Assembly (NCBI GenBank): GCA_016717595.1
Contig: JADKFE010000015.1
Location: forward strand, 87,326-151,325
Direction of reading: 5' to 3'
DNA length: 64,000 nt
From: Deltaproteobacteria bacterium
GTDB taxonomy: Bacteria; Myxococcota_A; UBA796; CAJQPC01
Under the pieces are notes generated by a model. It was not told where the DNA came from. It saw only the letters and a program-made list of their open reading frames with translations, and did no database searches. Of the stretch, positions 52,252-62,078 are shown in pieces (the stretch's first letter is position 1; each line of letters starts with the position of its first letter). Both the position numbers and the translations under genes were made by a program.

Positions 52252-52261
52252 CCGCGAAGCC

Positions 52262-53179
52262 TCAGCTCAACCACCGCCGACGCCCAGGCTCGGCCACCAC
52301 CTCACCCAAGGCGTCCACCCACCGGGCCTTGTTCTGGTCCATCACCCGGAAACGCCTGCGCCAGCGCAGGGCAGCGCCACCCCGCCACTCCAGCAGCGCC
52401 TGAATCAGCTCGCAGGGAGGGTGGGTCTTGCGGTCGGTGTCGCGGCCGAAGGTGCCCACGGCGGCGGTCTCGGGGCTCTGGGCGAGGCGTAAGGCCAGGT
52501 CCGTCGCGGCGTGGGGCGGGCTCGTGCGGGGGAGGAGGTAGACCTCCAGAAAGCTCTCGGTGACCCGAATGGCGGAGGGCGGAACGAAGCCCCGGGCGAA
52601 GAAGAAGCTCTCTAACCACAGCCCGGCGAGGCGGGCGATGTCCTCTTCAGTGGCCTCAACGGGCAGCGGCTGGCGATCGGTGGGCTCGGGCAGGGCCTCG
52701 GACAGGGCGACAAAACGTACGCCGCCGGCCTCGGCCTCGGGGAACAGCGGGGCCAAGGCGCCGGTGCGGGGGTGGGCGTCGCCGTGGTGGTGCGACCACT
52801 CGTCGAGCCAGGTCAAGTTGGCGCCTTGGAGGAGGAACGGGCGCAGCCAGACCTCCCAGGCGCCATCGTTGAGCACGCGGCGCGCGAAGGCGCAGCGAAG
52901 CGGACCATAACCGACCTGGAGGATCTGCTCGCCGTACAGGGCAGTCCAGAGGATCTCCGGGCGCTGGGCCAAGGCGCGCTCGGCCCGGGCGCAGGCCGCG
53001 GGGCTCAGGTCGGCGCGCACGACGGCGTAGCGTTGCCGAGGGGACGCGGCGAGCACAACCCAAGGAACCCCGCCCCGTTTGGGCAGGTTGGCCTCGATCT
53101 CCCGCTTCGCGACGTCCAGCGGGTCCTCGCTGGGGAGCGGGAGCTGAGCGAGCGGCAAGCTGATGGACTCCGCGTGCAC
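52262..53179 (-). CDS. Protein of unknown function
   Basis: About 305 residues from GTG 53179, chosen because AAGGAG lies 10 bases upstream and because the frame's earlier start (53317) would overlap the divergent radical SAM gene. A soluble alpha/beta protein with no signal or TM helix; conspicuous Trp-rich parts (GAWEVWLRPFLLQGANLTWLDEW, SHHHGDAHP). No family recognised. Convergent with the 2OG oxygenase gene. Confidence 0.7.
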   Translation of the reverse strand: MHAESISLPLAQLPLPSEDPLDVAKREIEANLPKRGGVPWVVLAASPRQRYAVVRADLSPAACARAERALAQRPEILWTALYGEQILQVGYGPLRCAFARRVLNDGAWEVWLRPFLLQGANLTWLDEWSHHHGDAHPRTGALAPLFPEAEAGGVRFVALSEALPEPTDRQPLPVEATEEDIARLAGLWLESFFFARGFVPPSAIRVTESFLEVYLLPRTSPPHAATDLALRLAQSPETAAVGTFGRDTDRKTHPPCELIQALLEWRGGAALRWRRRFRVMDQNKARWVDALGEVVAEPGRRRWLS

Positions 53180-53273
53180 GACCGAATCGCTCCTTATGAC
53201 GGGAAGGCCAATGTAGCCGCGTCCTCGCGCCACGGCCACGGCCCGTCGTTGTCCGCCAGGATAAGGGCGCCCG

Positions 53274-55340
53274 ATGCGGGTCACCCTCGTCCTCCCTCCC
53301 CTCACCCAGCTCAACACGCCCTACCCCTCCGCCGGGGTGCTCGCCCGCGCGCTGCGGGCCCAAGGGGTCACCGTCACGCTGCGTGATCTCGGGATTGAGC
53401 TGGCCCTTCGCCTGTTCTCGGGGGATGGCCTCGCCGAGCTCTTCGACCGCCTGACCGAGCGGGAGGAGCTGCCCGAGCCCGCCTGGCGCGCCTTGGCCAA
53501 CCGCCGCCGCCACGAGGCGCTCATCGGCCCGACGATCCGTTTTCTGCAAGGCCATGATCGTGGCGTGATGACACGCATCCACCGCGGCGAGCTGCCCTGG
53601 GGCCCCCGCCTCGCCGCCGCCAAGGTCGAAGACTTCGGGCGCTTGGGCATGGAGGATCAGGCCCGGCACCTGGGCACGCTCTACCTGGCCGATCTCGCCG
53701 ATCTCGTCGCCGCCACAGAAGATCCCGGCTTCTCCTTGGCCCGCTACGCCCACCACCTCGCCGCCGGGCCGGTCACCTTCGACGGCTTGGCCGACCGCCT
53801 GAACCAGACCACCCTCATCGACTCGTGGTTAGACGCCCTCACCGACACCCTCGACGGCCCCGTCGTGGGCCTCTCCGTGCCTTTCCCGGGCAACCTCTAC
53901 GCCGCCCTGCGCATCGGCCGCCGCCTCAAGGCCCGGGGCGCGCTGGTGCTCATGGGCGGAGGTTACGTCAACACCGAGCTTCGTGAGGTGGACGAGCCTC
54001 GGCTGTGGGATCACGTCGACGCCTTGACCTACGACGACGGCGAGGGCCCGCTCTTGGCCATCTTGGAGCACCACGCGGGCGGCCCCGACCACCGCCACCG
54101 CACCCGCACCCGCCAAGGCCTCCTCGAGCACCCGGCGCCCAAGCGCCCCTTCACCCCCGCCGCCGATCACGAGGGCTTAGACCTCAGCCTCTACCTCAAC
54201 CTGCTCGACACGCTGAACCCCGCCCACCGCCTCTGGGCCGATGGCCGCTGGAACAAGGTGATCCTCGCGCACGGCTGCTATTGGAGGCGCTGCGCGTTCT
54301 GCGACGTGGGCCTGGACTACATCGCCCGCTACGAGGCCGCCGAGGCGGAGTCTTTGGCCGAGATCATGGTGGACGAGGCCCAAAAGACGGGCTTCTCCGG
54401 CTTTCACCTCGTCGATGAGGCCGCCCCACCCAGGGGTTTACGCGCCTTGGCCCTCTCGCTCCTCAACAAGCCCGCGCCGCTCACCTATTGGGGCAACATC
54501 CGCTTTGAGAGCACCTTCACCCCGGATCTGTGTCGGTTGTTGGCCGCCTCGGGCCTGGTCATGGTGACCGGCGGGCTAGAGGTCGCCTCGGATCGTCTGC
54601 TGGGCCTCATGGACAAAGGCGTCACCGTAGAGCAGGTCGCCCGCGCCGCCTGGGCCTTTCGCCGCGCCGGGGTGCGGGTTCACGCCTATTTGATGTACGG
54701 CTTCCCCACACAGACGCTGCAGGAGTGTGTGGACAGCATGGAGCTGGTGCGCCAGCTCTTCGCCGAGGGGCTCCTAGACTCGGCGTTCTGGCACCGTTTT
54801 GTGCTCACCCGGCACTCGCCGGTGTTCCGTGATCCCGCACGGTTCGGCGTCACCGTGCGGCCCTTGCCCAAAGGCGCGTTTAACCACAATGACCGGGAGC
54901 ATGACGACCCGCTCAGCCGTGTTCACGACCGGTTTGACGGCCCCTTGCCCGCCGCGCTGGACGCCTGGATGCGCGGCAAAGCCCTGCACGAGCCGCTGCA
55001 GACCTGGTTTGACCGCCCGATCCCGGCGACGACGGAGCCTGCCGACCGTGTCCGATCGGCGCTCTCCGACGTTGAGCCCATGGGCCCTCGCCTCGTGTGG
55101 ATCGGCGGCGAGGTGCTGGAGTCAGAGGAGGGCCTCGTGCTGCACGGTCAAGGAGAGCCCGTCCTCATCCGGGGCCGCCCCAAGCCGCTGCAGTGGCTCG
55201 CTGAGGTGATCGAGGCGTCTCGGCCTGACGAGGAGGACCCGCTCCTTCTCGAAGACGCCGTCGCGGCGTTCCCGGGTGACTTCAAACGTTTCGCCGCGCA
55301 GTGGGAGCTGGCGCGGCGGGCGGGGTTGTTGGGGATTTGA
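53274..55340 (+). CDS. B12-binding-like radical SAM protein
   Basis: 688 residues. An N-terminal cobalamin-binding-like domain (VTLVLPPLTQLNTPYPSAGVLARALRA, GPVVGLSVPFPGNLYAALRIGRRLKARG, LVLMGGGYVNTEL) precedes a radical SAM barrel with the cluster motif HGCYWRRCAFCDVG (about 338-351), spaced C-x4-C-x2-C rather than C-x3-C-x2-C. Further barrel landmarks follow: FHLVDEAAPP, TYWGNIRFE, VTGGLEVASDRLLGLMDKG and VHAYLMYGFPTQT. The B12-domain DxHxxG motif is not obvious. Probably a methyltransferase or cyclase of unknown substrate. It stands alone. Confidence 0.87.
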   Translation: MRVTLVLPPLTQLNTPYPSAGVLARALRAQGVTVTLRDLGIELALRLFSGDGLAELFDRLTEREELPEPAWRALANRRRHEALIGPTIRFLQGHDRGVMTRIHRGELPWGPRLAAAKVEDFGRLGMEDQARHLGTLYLADLADLVAATEDPGFSLARYAHHLAAGPVTFDGLADRLNQTTLIDSWLDALTDTLDGPVVGLSVPFPGNLYAALRIGRRLKARGALVLMGGGYVNTELREVDEPRLWDHVDALTYDDGEGPLLAILEHHAGGPDHRHRTRTRQGLLEHPAPKRPFTPAADHEGLDLSLYLNLLDTLNPAHRLWADGRWNKVILAHGCYWRRCAFCDVGLDYIARYEAAEAESLAEIMVDEAQKTGFSGFHLVDEAAPPRGLRALALSLLNKPAPLTYWGNIRFESTFTPDLCRLLAASGLVMVTGGLEVASDRLLGLMDKGVTVEQVARAAWAFRRAGVRVHAYLMYGFPTQTLQECVDSMELVRQLFAEGLLDSAFWHRFVLTRHSPVFRDPARFGVTVRPLPKGAFNHNDREHDDPLSRVHDRFDGPLPAALDAWMRGKALHEPLQTWFDRPIPATTEPADRVRSALSDVEPMGPRLVWIGGEVLESEEGLVLHGQGEPVLIRGRPKPLQWLAEVIEASRPDEEDPLLLEDAVAAFPGDFKRFAAQWELARRAGLLGI

Positions 55341-55351
55341 GGTCGCGCAGC

Positions 55352-56218
55352 TTACGCCGGACTCAGCCCCGCCCCCTTCCCAAACCGCATGCCCAAGAGC
55401 CGCTCCCGCAGGTCCGCCGCGCCGGGAGACAGCCGCTCCAGCCCCCGGTGCGCGATCACGATGCGCCGGGTGAGCGGGGCGCGGGGGTCATCCACCAAGC
55501 TCAGCCGACCATCGGCGAGATCCCCGGCCACGGCGACGCGGCTCAGCAGCGCGACGCCGAGCCCCTCCCGCGCCGAGCCCTTCACGGCGATGACGCTGTT
55601 CAGCTCCAAGGCGACCTCGACGTCGGGGAAGTGTTGGTCGAGGAGCGCACGAGTCGGCGAAGGCCGGGCGAAGGTCAGAAACGGCTGCCCCGTCGCGGGC
55701 AGGCCGGGCCGGGCGACGAGCACCAGCTCATCCTCCAACCACGGCTCGACGGTGAGGCCCGGCGGCGGATCGGGTGTGGCGGGGACGGCGACCAGATCGA
55801 GGCGCCCGGCGCTCAGCTCGTCGAGCAGCTCGGCGGTGTGGCCCTCGCGTAAGCTCAGGCGTAAGCCGGGGTGCGCCTCACGCAAGGCGCGCAAGACGGC
55901 GGGCAGGACGTAGGTGCAGAAGGTGGCGCCAGCGCCTACCCTCACCTGCCCGGCTTGCAGGCCCTGCAGCTCAGCCACGGCCCGGCGACCCTCCTCCACG
56001 GCGGCCAAGGCGGCGCGTGCGTGGGGCAGAAGGGCCTCTCCGGCGGCGGTTGGGCTGGCCCCGGATCGACCTCGGGTGAGCAAGACCGCGCCGACGGTCT
56101 GCTCCAGGCGCTGAATCGCCGCGGTGAGCGCGGGCTGGCTGCGCCCAGCGGGGCGGGCGGCGGCGGTGAAGCTGCCAGCGTCAACGACCATCACGAAGGT
56201 GCGCAGCTCATCGAGCAT
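55352..56218 (-). CDS. LysR-family transcriptional regulator
   Basis: 288 residues with the N-terminal winged helix-turn-helix (LRTFVMVVDAGSFTAAARPAGRSQPALTAAIQRLEQTVG, about 5-43) and the periplasmic-binding-like effector domain (about 90-285). It is divergent from the TSUP exporter gene, with two palindromes in the 97-base gap. By the usual LysR logic it controls that exporter and itself, responding to the exporter's substrate or a related metabolite. Confidence 0.93.
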   Translation of the reverse strand: MLDELRTFVMVVDAGSFTAAARPAGRSQPALTAAIQRLEQTVGAVLLTRGRSGASPTAAGEALLPHARAALAAVEEGRRAVAELQGLQAGQVRVGAGATFCTYVLPAVLRALREAHPGLRLSLREGHTAELLDELSAGRLDLVAVPATPDPPPGLTVEPWLEDELVLVARPGLPATGQPFLTFARPSPTRALLDQHFPDVEVALELNSVIAVKGSAREGLGVALLSRVAVAGDLADGRLSLVDDPRAPLTRRIVIAHRGLERLSPGAADLRERLLGMRFGKGAGLSPA

Positions 56219-56226
56219 TGGGGACC

Positions 56227-56249
56227 ATCCATCCGTTTTTCTGATGGAT
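56227..56249. promoter_or_regulatory. LysR operator-like palindrome 1
   Basis: ATCCATC-N9-GATGGAT, a perfect 7-bp inverted repeat with the T-N11-A geometry expected for LysR sites, directly in front of the regulator start (56218). Confidence 0.6.
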
Positions 56250-56263
56250 AACCCAAAATCATT

Positions 56264-56282
56264 CGATTGGACCGAAGAATCG
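56264..56282. promoter_or_regulatory. LysR operator-like palindrome 2
   Basis: CGATT-N9-AATCG, a second inverted repeat with the same 9-base spacer, 32 bases upstream of the exporter start. Together with palindrome 1 it could be the activation-site half of a two-site LysR operator. Confidence 0.45.
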
Positions 56283-56314
56283 GCCTCGCCTAAACAGAGG
56301 GGCAGGAGGTCGAT

Positions 56315-57019
56315 ATGCTGCTGATTCTTCTGGGTGTGGCGGCTGGAGCGCTCACAACGGTGGCCGGGTTAGGCGGCGGGCTCGTGGTGCTGCTGTTGCT
56401 CTCGGCGATTGAGGGCCCCAAGGCGGCCCTGGCCATCAGCGCGGCGGCGCTGCTCGTGGGCAACACCCACCGCCTGTTCATGCTGCGGGAGAAGCTTCAC
56501 CGGCCCACAGCGCTCCGCGTCGTGCTCGGCGCCTTCCCCGGCGCCATCCTCGGCGGGCTCACCGCGGCCTGGCTGCCAGACCGGGTGCTGAGCCTGTTGA
56601 TCGCCGCCGTCGTCGGCCTCGCGCTCATCCGACCCCTGCTGCAGAAGGCCCCGGTCGTGCCCCAGTGGGCCTTGGCCCCGGCGGGTCTCGGCATCGGCGT
56701 GCTCACAGGCAACGCCGGCGGCTCGGGCCTGCTCGTCGCGCCGCTCCTGCTGAGCTCTGGGCTCAGCGGCGGAAGCTACATCGCCACAAGCGCCGCCGTC
56801 GCCGTGGGCATGCACGCTGGGCGCCTGGGCTCGTACATCTCGGAAGGCCTGATGAGCCCCGATCGTGCCGTTGACGCCGCGATCCTCGCCGTGGGCCTGC
56901 CCCTTGGCAACCTCGTCGGTGAGCGCCTCTCCCATCACCTCTCGGACCAACGATCTGCGCAGATCAACTACGGCGCGATGGCCCTGTGCGGCGCCTTGGC
57001 GCTCTTTGGGATCGCCTGA
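56315..57019 (+). CDS. TSUP (TauE/SafE) family sulfite/organic anion exporter-like permease
   Basis: 234 residues with seven or eight TM helices. The family's Gly-rich opening (LLILLGVAAGALTTVAGLGGGLVVLLLL) and its repeat in the second half (GIGVLTGNAGGSGLLVAPLLLSSG) are both visible, reflecting the internal duplication of TSUP proteins. Known relatives export sulfite, sulfoacetate or related anions; the substrate here is unknown. The divergent LysR gene is its likely regulator. Confidence 0.88.
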   Translation: MLLILLGVAAGALTTVAGLGGGLVVLLLLSAIEGPKAALAISAAALLVGNTHRLFMLREKLHRPTALRVVLGAFPGAILGGLTAAWLPDRVLSLLIAAVVGLALIRPLLQKAPVVPQWALAPAGLGIGVLTGNAGGSGLLVAPLLLSSGLSGGSYIATSAAVAVGMHAGRLGSYISEGLMSPDRAVDAAILAVGLPLGNLVGERLSHHLSDQRSAQINYGAMALCGALALFGIA

Positions 57020-57052
57020 TCCACCCGGCGCGAGGCGGAGTATGCTGAGGCC

Positions 57053-57325
57053 ATGCTCCCCCTCGCGCTCCTCACCACCTTCCTCGCCGCCCCACCCACG
57101 AAGACCGTGAGCCTGGAGCTGGTCGACGCGCCGATCACCCACGCCCTCACGCTCATCGCTGAGGTCGGCGATCTTCAGCTCGTCATGGGGGACGACGTCA
57201 AAGGCACGGTCACGGTGAGCCTCGTTGATGTCGCCTGGGAGGACGCCTTCAACGCCGTGCTGCTCACCCACGGCCTCGTCGCCGTGCCTGTGGGCGAGCT
57301 GACGGTGGTGAAGCCCGCGTCTTAG
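57053..57325 (+). CDS. Orphan secretin-N/STN-like domain protein
   Basis: 90 residues: a short signal peptide (LPLALLTTFLAA) and a single beta-alpha-beta domain, VSLELVDAPITHALTLIAEVGDLQLVMGDDVKGTVTVSLVDVAWEDAF. This is the pattern of the short N0/STN domain found at the front of PilQ-type secretins and TonB receptors. Here it is the whole protein, with no secretin channel. A TATGCT -10-like box precedes the start by a few bases. It may be a periplasmic partner of a secretin encoded elsewhere. Its end overlaps the end of the convergent gene. Confidence 0.72.
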   Translation: MLPLALLTTFLAAPPTKTVSLELVDAPITHALTLIAEVGDLQLVMGDDVKGTVTVSLVDVAWEDAFNAVLLTHGLVAVPVGELTVVKPAS

Positions 57326-58290
57326 GGCGCGGCCGCCCGGCGACCCCAGTCCACGCCGCCCAAGACGTACACCGACACCCGGCCGACGTCGTCTTGCCGG
57401 GGGATCCACGGGGCGTAACCGACGCTCAGATCCACGAAGCGGCGCTCTTTTTGCCAGCCGCCCAAGGCCGCGAAGCCCACGGCCCGCTGCCCATCAAACA
57501 CCGCGAGATCGCTCATCAGCGCGAGCTCAAACGACCCGGCGGTGAGGCGCGGCCCCACCCGCAGCGCGGCGTAGTCCTCCACCCACCACTCCGCCCAGGC
57601 CGCCCCGGCCAGGGGCACGACGTAGGGGTTGAGCCCGCCGAGGCGGCTGAGGTTGAGCTCGTCTTGGTTCTCGGCGATCCCCGCGCGCAGCTCCACGACC
57701 GGCGCCACACGCCACGGCCCCTCCCCACGAAGCTCGACGGTGGCGTGGGGTGAGGGGCCAACGTCGGACACATCAAGGCCGAGGCGCGCGTAGCCCTGAA
57801 CCTGCGGGCGCCAGAGGCCCACCAAGGCATCCGTGGACAGGATTCGCCGCTGGGAGACGCCGTCGCCGACGCTTTGGCCCTGGGCGCTGAGCTGGTACAG
57901 CCGGGCGTTGACCTGCCCGCCCGCGTAGAGCCCACCCGGCAGATACCGCAGCGCGCCGCCCTCCACGCCCTCATAAAACGCCATGCGCGCCCGGGAGGTG
58001 TCCGGCGCGCCGTCGGTCCAGGGCGCCATCATCATGCCCGCCGTGCCCCCAAACTGCGCCCGCGCCCCCACCCAGCCCCGGCCCCGCTCCCACTCCGGGC
58101 CGTAGCGCAGATCGAGGGTGTCGGTGAACAACGTCACCGAGGCCGGCCCCCTCCGCGCGCCCAAGGTGACGATGCCGAAGCTCGACGCGCCGATCTGGGC
58201 GCCTCCTTGGCCGGTAAACTCCCACACGGGCGCCTTCTCAGGCTCCTCCGCGTGCAGCGCGCCGAACATCACGAGCCAAGCCGGGCTCAT
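57322..58290 (-). CDS. Predicted outer membrane beta-barrel protein
   Basis: 322 residues with a weak signal (SPAWLVMFGALHA). Amphipathic beta-strands alternating aromatic and small residues run throughout (VWEFTGQGGAQIGASSFGIVTLGARRG, YARLGLDVSDVGPSPHATVELRGEG, AWAEWWVEDYAALRVGPRLTAG), ending in a strand close to the C-terminus (VSVYVLGGVDW). No family recognised. Its GTG/ATG start overlaps the end of the MATE gene, so both are probably co-transcribed. Confidence 0.65.
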   Translation of the reverse strand: MSPAWLVMFGALHAEEPEKAPVWEFTGQGGAQIGASSFGIVTLGARRGPASVTLFTDTLDLRYGPEWERGRGWVGARAQFGGTAGMMMAPWTDGAPDTSRARMAFYEGVEGGALRYLPGGLYAGGQVNARLYQLSAQGQSVGDGVSQRRILSTDALVGLWRPQVQGYARLGLDVSDVGPSPHATVELRGEGPWRVAPVVELRAGIAENQDELNLSRLGGLNPYVVPLAGAAWAEWWVEDYAALRVGPRLTAGSFELALMSDLAVFDGQRAVGFAALGGWQKERRFVDLSVGYAPWIPRQDDVGRVSVYVLGGVDWGRRAAAP

Positions 58291-59654
58291 CCCACCACCA
58301 CCCGGGCGCCGCCGCGCCGCTGCACCACATGCACCCGAAACAACAGCATCACGGAGACCACCATCAAGGCCAAGATCAGCCCCGTCCAGATGCCTTCAGG
58401 CCCCCAGCCCAGCTTGAAGCCCAAGAAGTAGCCCACGGGGATGCCCAAGGCCCAGTATCCGAGGAGGTTGAACAGAGGCGGCACCCGGGTGTCCCCCGCG
58501 CCGCGCAGCACGCCGAAGCTCACCACCTGGGCGCCATCAAAGAGCTGAAAACACGCGGCCAACGGGATCAGCCCCACGGCCACGGCGAGCACGTTGGCGT
58601 CGGCGGTGTACAGCCCGGCGATGGCGCCCGGGGCGAAGAAAAAGAGCAGGGCCGAGCTGCACATAAACAGGATGCCGACCCCGATGGCCACCCACGCCGT
58701 GCGCCCCCACGGCAGCCCGGCGCCGAGCAGGTTGCCCACCCGCGTCGCCGCCGCCGCCGAGAAACCGAACGGCACCATGAAGCTCAACGAGCTGATGTTC
58801 AGGGCCACGGCGTTGCCCGCCAAGGCCGCCGGGCTGATCCAGCCCATCATCAGGCCCACGAAGTTGAACGCCTCCACCTCCATCGCCACCTGCACGCCCA
58901 CGGGCAGGCCGATGAGCAACAGACCTTTGAGCGCGCTGAGCTCAAACGCCGGGGAGAGGCCGGGCCAGCAGCCCTTCAGCGTGTCCCAGCACACGACGAT
59001 GAGCGCGAGGGGCATAAACGTGCGCACCAAAGACGTCGCGAGGCCGCAGCCATAGACGCCCATGGGCTCTAACCCCAGGCCGCCCAGGGTGAACCAGGTG
59101 TCTACGATCACGTTGAGCACGTTGGCCACGACGATCACCAAGGTCGCGGGCCGCACGATGCCTTGGCCTTGCAAGAACGAGCGCAGGGCGAAGAACACCA
59201 TCGAGCCCGGCAGGCCCAACGCGATGGCCCAGCAGTACTGCGCCGCGCCGGGGATGATCTCCGGCGGCTGCTCAAACAAGGTGAGCGCCGGGGTCGTGAG
59301 CAGGTGCGCCACGATGAGCGGCACGGAGATCAAGAGCCCCAGCGCCGTGGCCTGCACCATCGCCCGGCCCATCACGGCCTTGTCTCGGGCGCCGGCGGCC
59401 TGGGAGAACACGGGGTCGAGGCCCATCAGCACGCCCATGCCGATGATGAGCACCCCGAAGCTCCAGGTGTTGCCCAGCGCCAAGGAGGCCTGGGGCCCCT
59501 CGCCCAACATCCCGACGACGATGAGGTCCACGACCCCCATCAGAATAAACCCGATCTGGCCGATGATGACCGGCCAGGCCAGGGTGGTGAGGCGCCGGGC
59601 CTCCTCCAGCGCGCTGCCCTCGGCGGGGATGTCGGGGGTCGTATCTTCGGTCAC
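58287..59654 (-). CDS. MATE family multidrug/toxin exporter
   Basis: 455 residues with twelve TM helices. MATE landmarks include LAWPVIIGQIGFILMGVVDLIVVGMLGE (TM1), MGLDPVFSQAAGARD after TM3, GLPGSMVFFALRSFLQGQG, and the second-half repeat LPVGVQVAMEVEAFNFVGLMMGWI with ATRVGNLLGAGLPWGRTAW. The start is GTG 59654. It expels cationic drugs or metabolites in exchange for Na+ or H+. The downstream barrel protein overlaps it, but a functional link is not established. Confidence 0.93.
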   Translation of the reverse strand: MTEDTTPDIPAEGSALEEARRLTTLAWPVIIGQIGFILMGVVDLIVVGMLGEGPQASLALGNTWSFGVLIIGMGVLMGLDPVFSQAAGARDKAVMGRAMVQATALGLLISVPLIVAHLLTTPALTLFEQPPEIIPGAAQYCWAIALGLPGSMVFFALRSFLQGQGIVRPATLVIVVANVLNVIVDTWFTLGGLGLEPMGVYGCGLATSLVRTFMPLALIVVCWDTLKGCWPGLSPAFELSALKGLLLIGLPVGVQVAMEVEAFNFVGLMMGWISPAALAGNAVALNISSLSFMVPFGFSAAAATRVGNLLGAGLPWGRTAWVAIGVGILFMCSSALLFFFAPGAIAGLYTADANVLAVAVGLIPLAACFQLFDGAQVVSFGVLRGAGDTRVPPLFNLLGYWALGIPVGYFLGFKLGWGPEGIWTGLILALMVVSVMLLFRVHVVQRRGGARVVVG

Positions 59655-59697
59655 GCGGCACCCGTAGCGCCGTCCCCCTCCCCGCGCCAGCGGCGGA

Positions 59698-60287
59698 TCA
59701 GAGGCGGTACTTCACCATCTGAGTGAACAGGGGCTTCGTGCCCGCGGCGGTCGTCTGAGAGACCTTCATCTCGACCTGCCCCACGGGCGCGGTCACAGGC
59801 GCCTGGAGCTTCAAGAACGCCGTCGTGGGCCCGAGCTGGGCGAGGCCCGAGGCGCTCACAAACTGGCGGGTCTCGGCGACCTTCTGGCCGTCCACGAAGA
59901 CCTCACCGACGAGCCAGAAGTCGCCGTCTACGTCCGCCGGGGTGCGCGCCACGAGCACAGGGAGCTCAACGACGATGGAGTCGGCGTTGGCGAAGACCAC
60001 CTGGGCCGGAGCCACCGCCGAGAGCGGCGCGACGTCTTGGGCCTTGGGCGCGGCCTTGGGCTTGGGCGCCACGGTGAAGTCCGCGAACTCCTCATCCGCG
60101 CCGTCGTAGATCGAGAAGCTGTCCGAGCTGACCGCCTTTTGTTCGGCGGCCTTCTTCAAGGCGGCCTCTTCACCTTGTTTGAGGAAGTCGAGGTCGTCAT
60201 CTTCACCGGGGCCGTGGCGGCCTCCTCAGCGGCGAAGGCGGCGGGGGCGAAGGCGATGAGCGACAAGAAGAGGCCGAGGCGAGTCAT
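59698..60287 (-). CDS. Exported protein of unknown function, frameshifted
   Basis: ATG 60287 opens a signal peptide (TRLGLFLSLIAFAPAAFA), then AEEAATA. The frame breaks at the GGGG run at 60208-60211: with one more base the sequence continues PGEDDDLDFLKQGEEAALKKAAEQKAVSSDS and on to the stop at 59698, 196 residues in all. The mature part has a Pro/Ala linker and a beta-rich domain (VVELPVLVARTPADVDGDFWLVGEVFVDGQKVAETRQF). As sequenced, the 5' piece ends at 60156, and a spurious TTG start at 60159 opens the rest. No family recognised. Confidence 0.7.
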
Positions 60288-60429
60288 TGAGGCTCCATAC
60301 GCAGAGAGGTGACCCAAGGTGTTTTGCAAAGACTATGCCAAGTCATTGAATGCCCTGGGCGGGGTCAGGAGCGAGGGTGACGCCGCGGCGCCGTTCCAGA
60401 TCTGGGACGACGTTCAAACGCCACGACGT

Positions 60430-60750
60430 CTACCAGTACGACGCCCGGGCGGTGAGGGCGCCCTGGGGGTAGAGCTGGCAGGCGAGGCGCTGGCCGTCCT
60501 TCGCCCTCGCCGCGCGTAAGGCCAGGCGCTCCAGCTCTGAAGGGGGCGGCAGAGGGGAGTCCGACTGAACCCACAAGGCGCAGCGCCCACACACCCCCTC
60601 GCCCCGGCACGCGCTCCCGACGGGCACGCCCCCCGCCCGCAGCGCGTCGAACAAGGTCTGCCCGGCCTCGCCCCGCACCCGCTCGCCGGTGGGCAAGATC
60701 GTCACCACATAGCCCCGCTCGATCGGCGCTTGATCCTGACCCTCGCTCAT
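60430..60750 (-). CDS. 2Fe-2S ferredoxin
   Basis: 106 residues with a plant-type [2Fe-2S] domain: C-x5-C-x2-C in ACRGEGVCGRC (about 48-57) and the fourth ligand in RLACQL. ATG 60750 lies 28 bases from the divergent FKBP gene. Small electron carrier in the cytosol; the partner is unknown. The 142 bases between its end and the neighbouring exported protein gene hold nothing I can identify. Confidence 0.9.
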   Translation of the reverse strand: MSEGQDQAPIERGYVVTILPTGERVRGEAGQTLFDALRAGGVPVGSACRGEGVCGRCALWVQSDSPLPPPSELERLALRAARAKDGQRLACQLYPQGALTARASYW

Positions 60751-60778
60751 AGGCCCACTTTACGTTAAGCCGCGCGGC

Positions 60779-61993
<1,215 letters not shown>

Positions 61994-62021
61994 GCCCAAG
62001 CTGCTGATCTTGAAGGTAAAA

Positions 62022-62057
62022 ACAAAGGCCCCGGCGAGTCTCCGCTGGGGCCTTTGT
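62022..62057 (-). terminator. Rho-independent terminator
   Basis: A perfect 11-bp stem ACAAAGGCCCC / GGGGCCTTTGT with a 14-base loop. On the minus strand the stem is followed by TTTTTAC, so it terminates the aminotransferase-fold gene ending at 62079. It sits 28 bases after the FKBP stop and may act weakly in both directions. Confidence 0.85.
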
Positions 62058-62078
62058 GCTGTCGGGGGCGCCTGCGCC

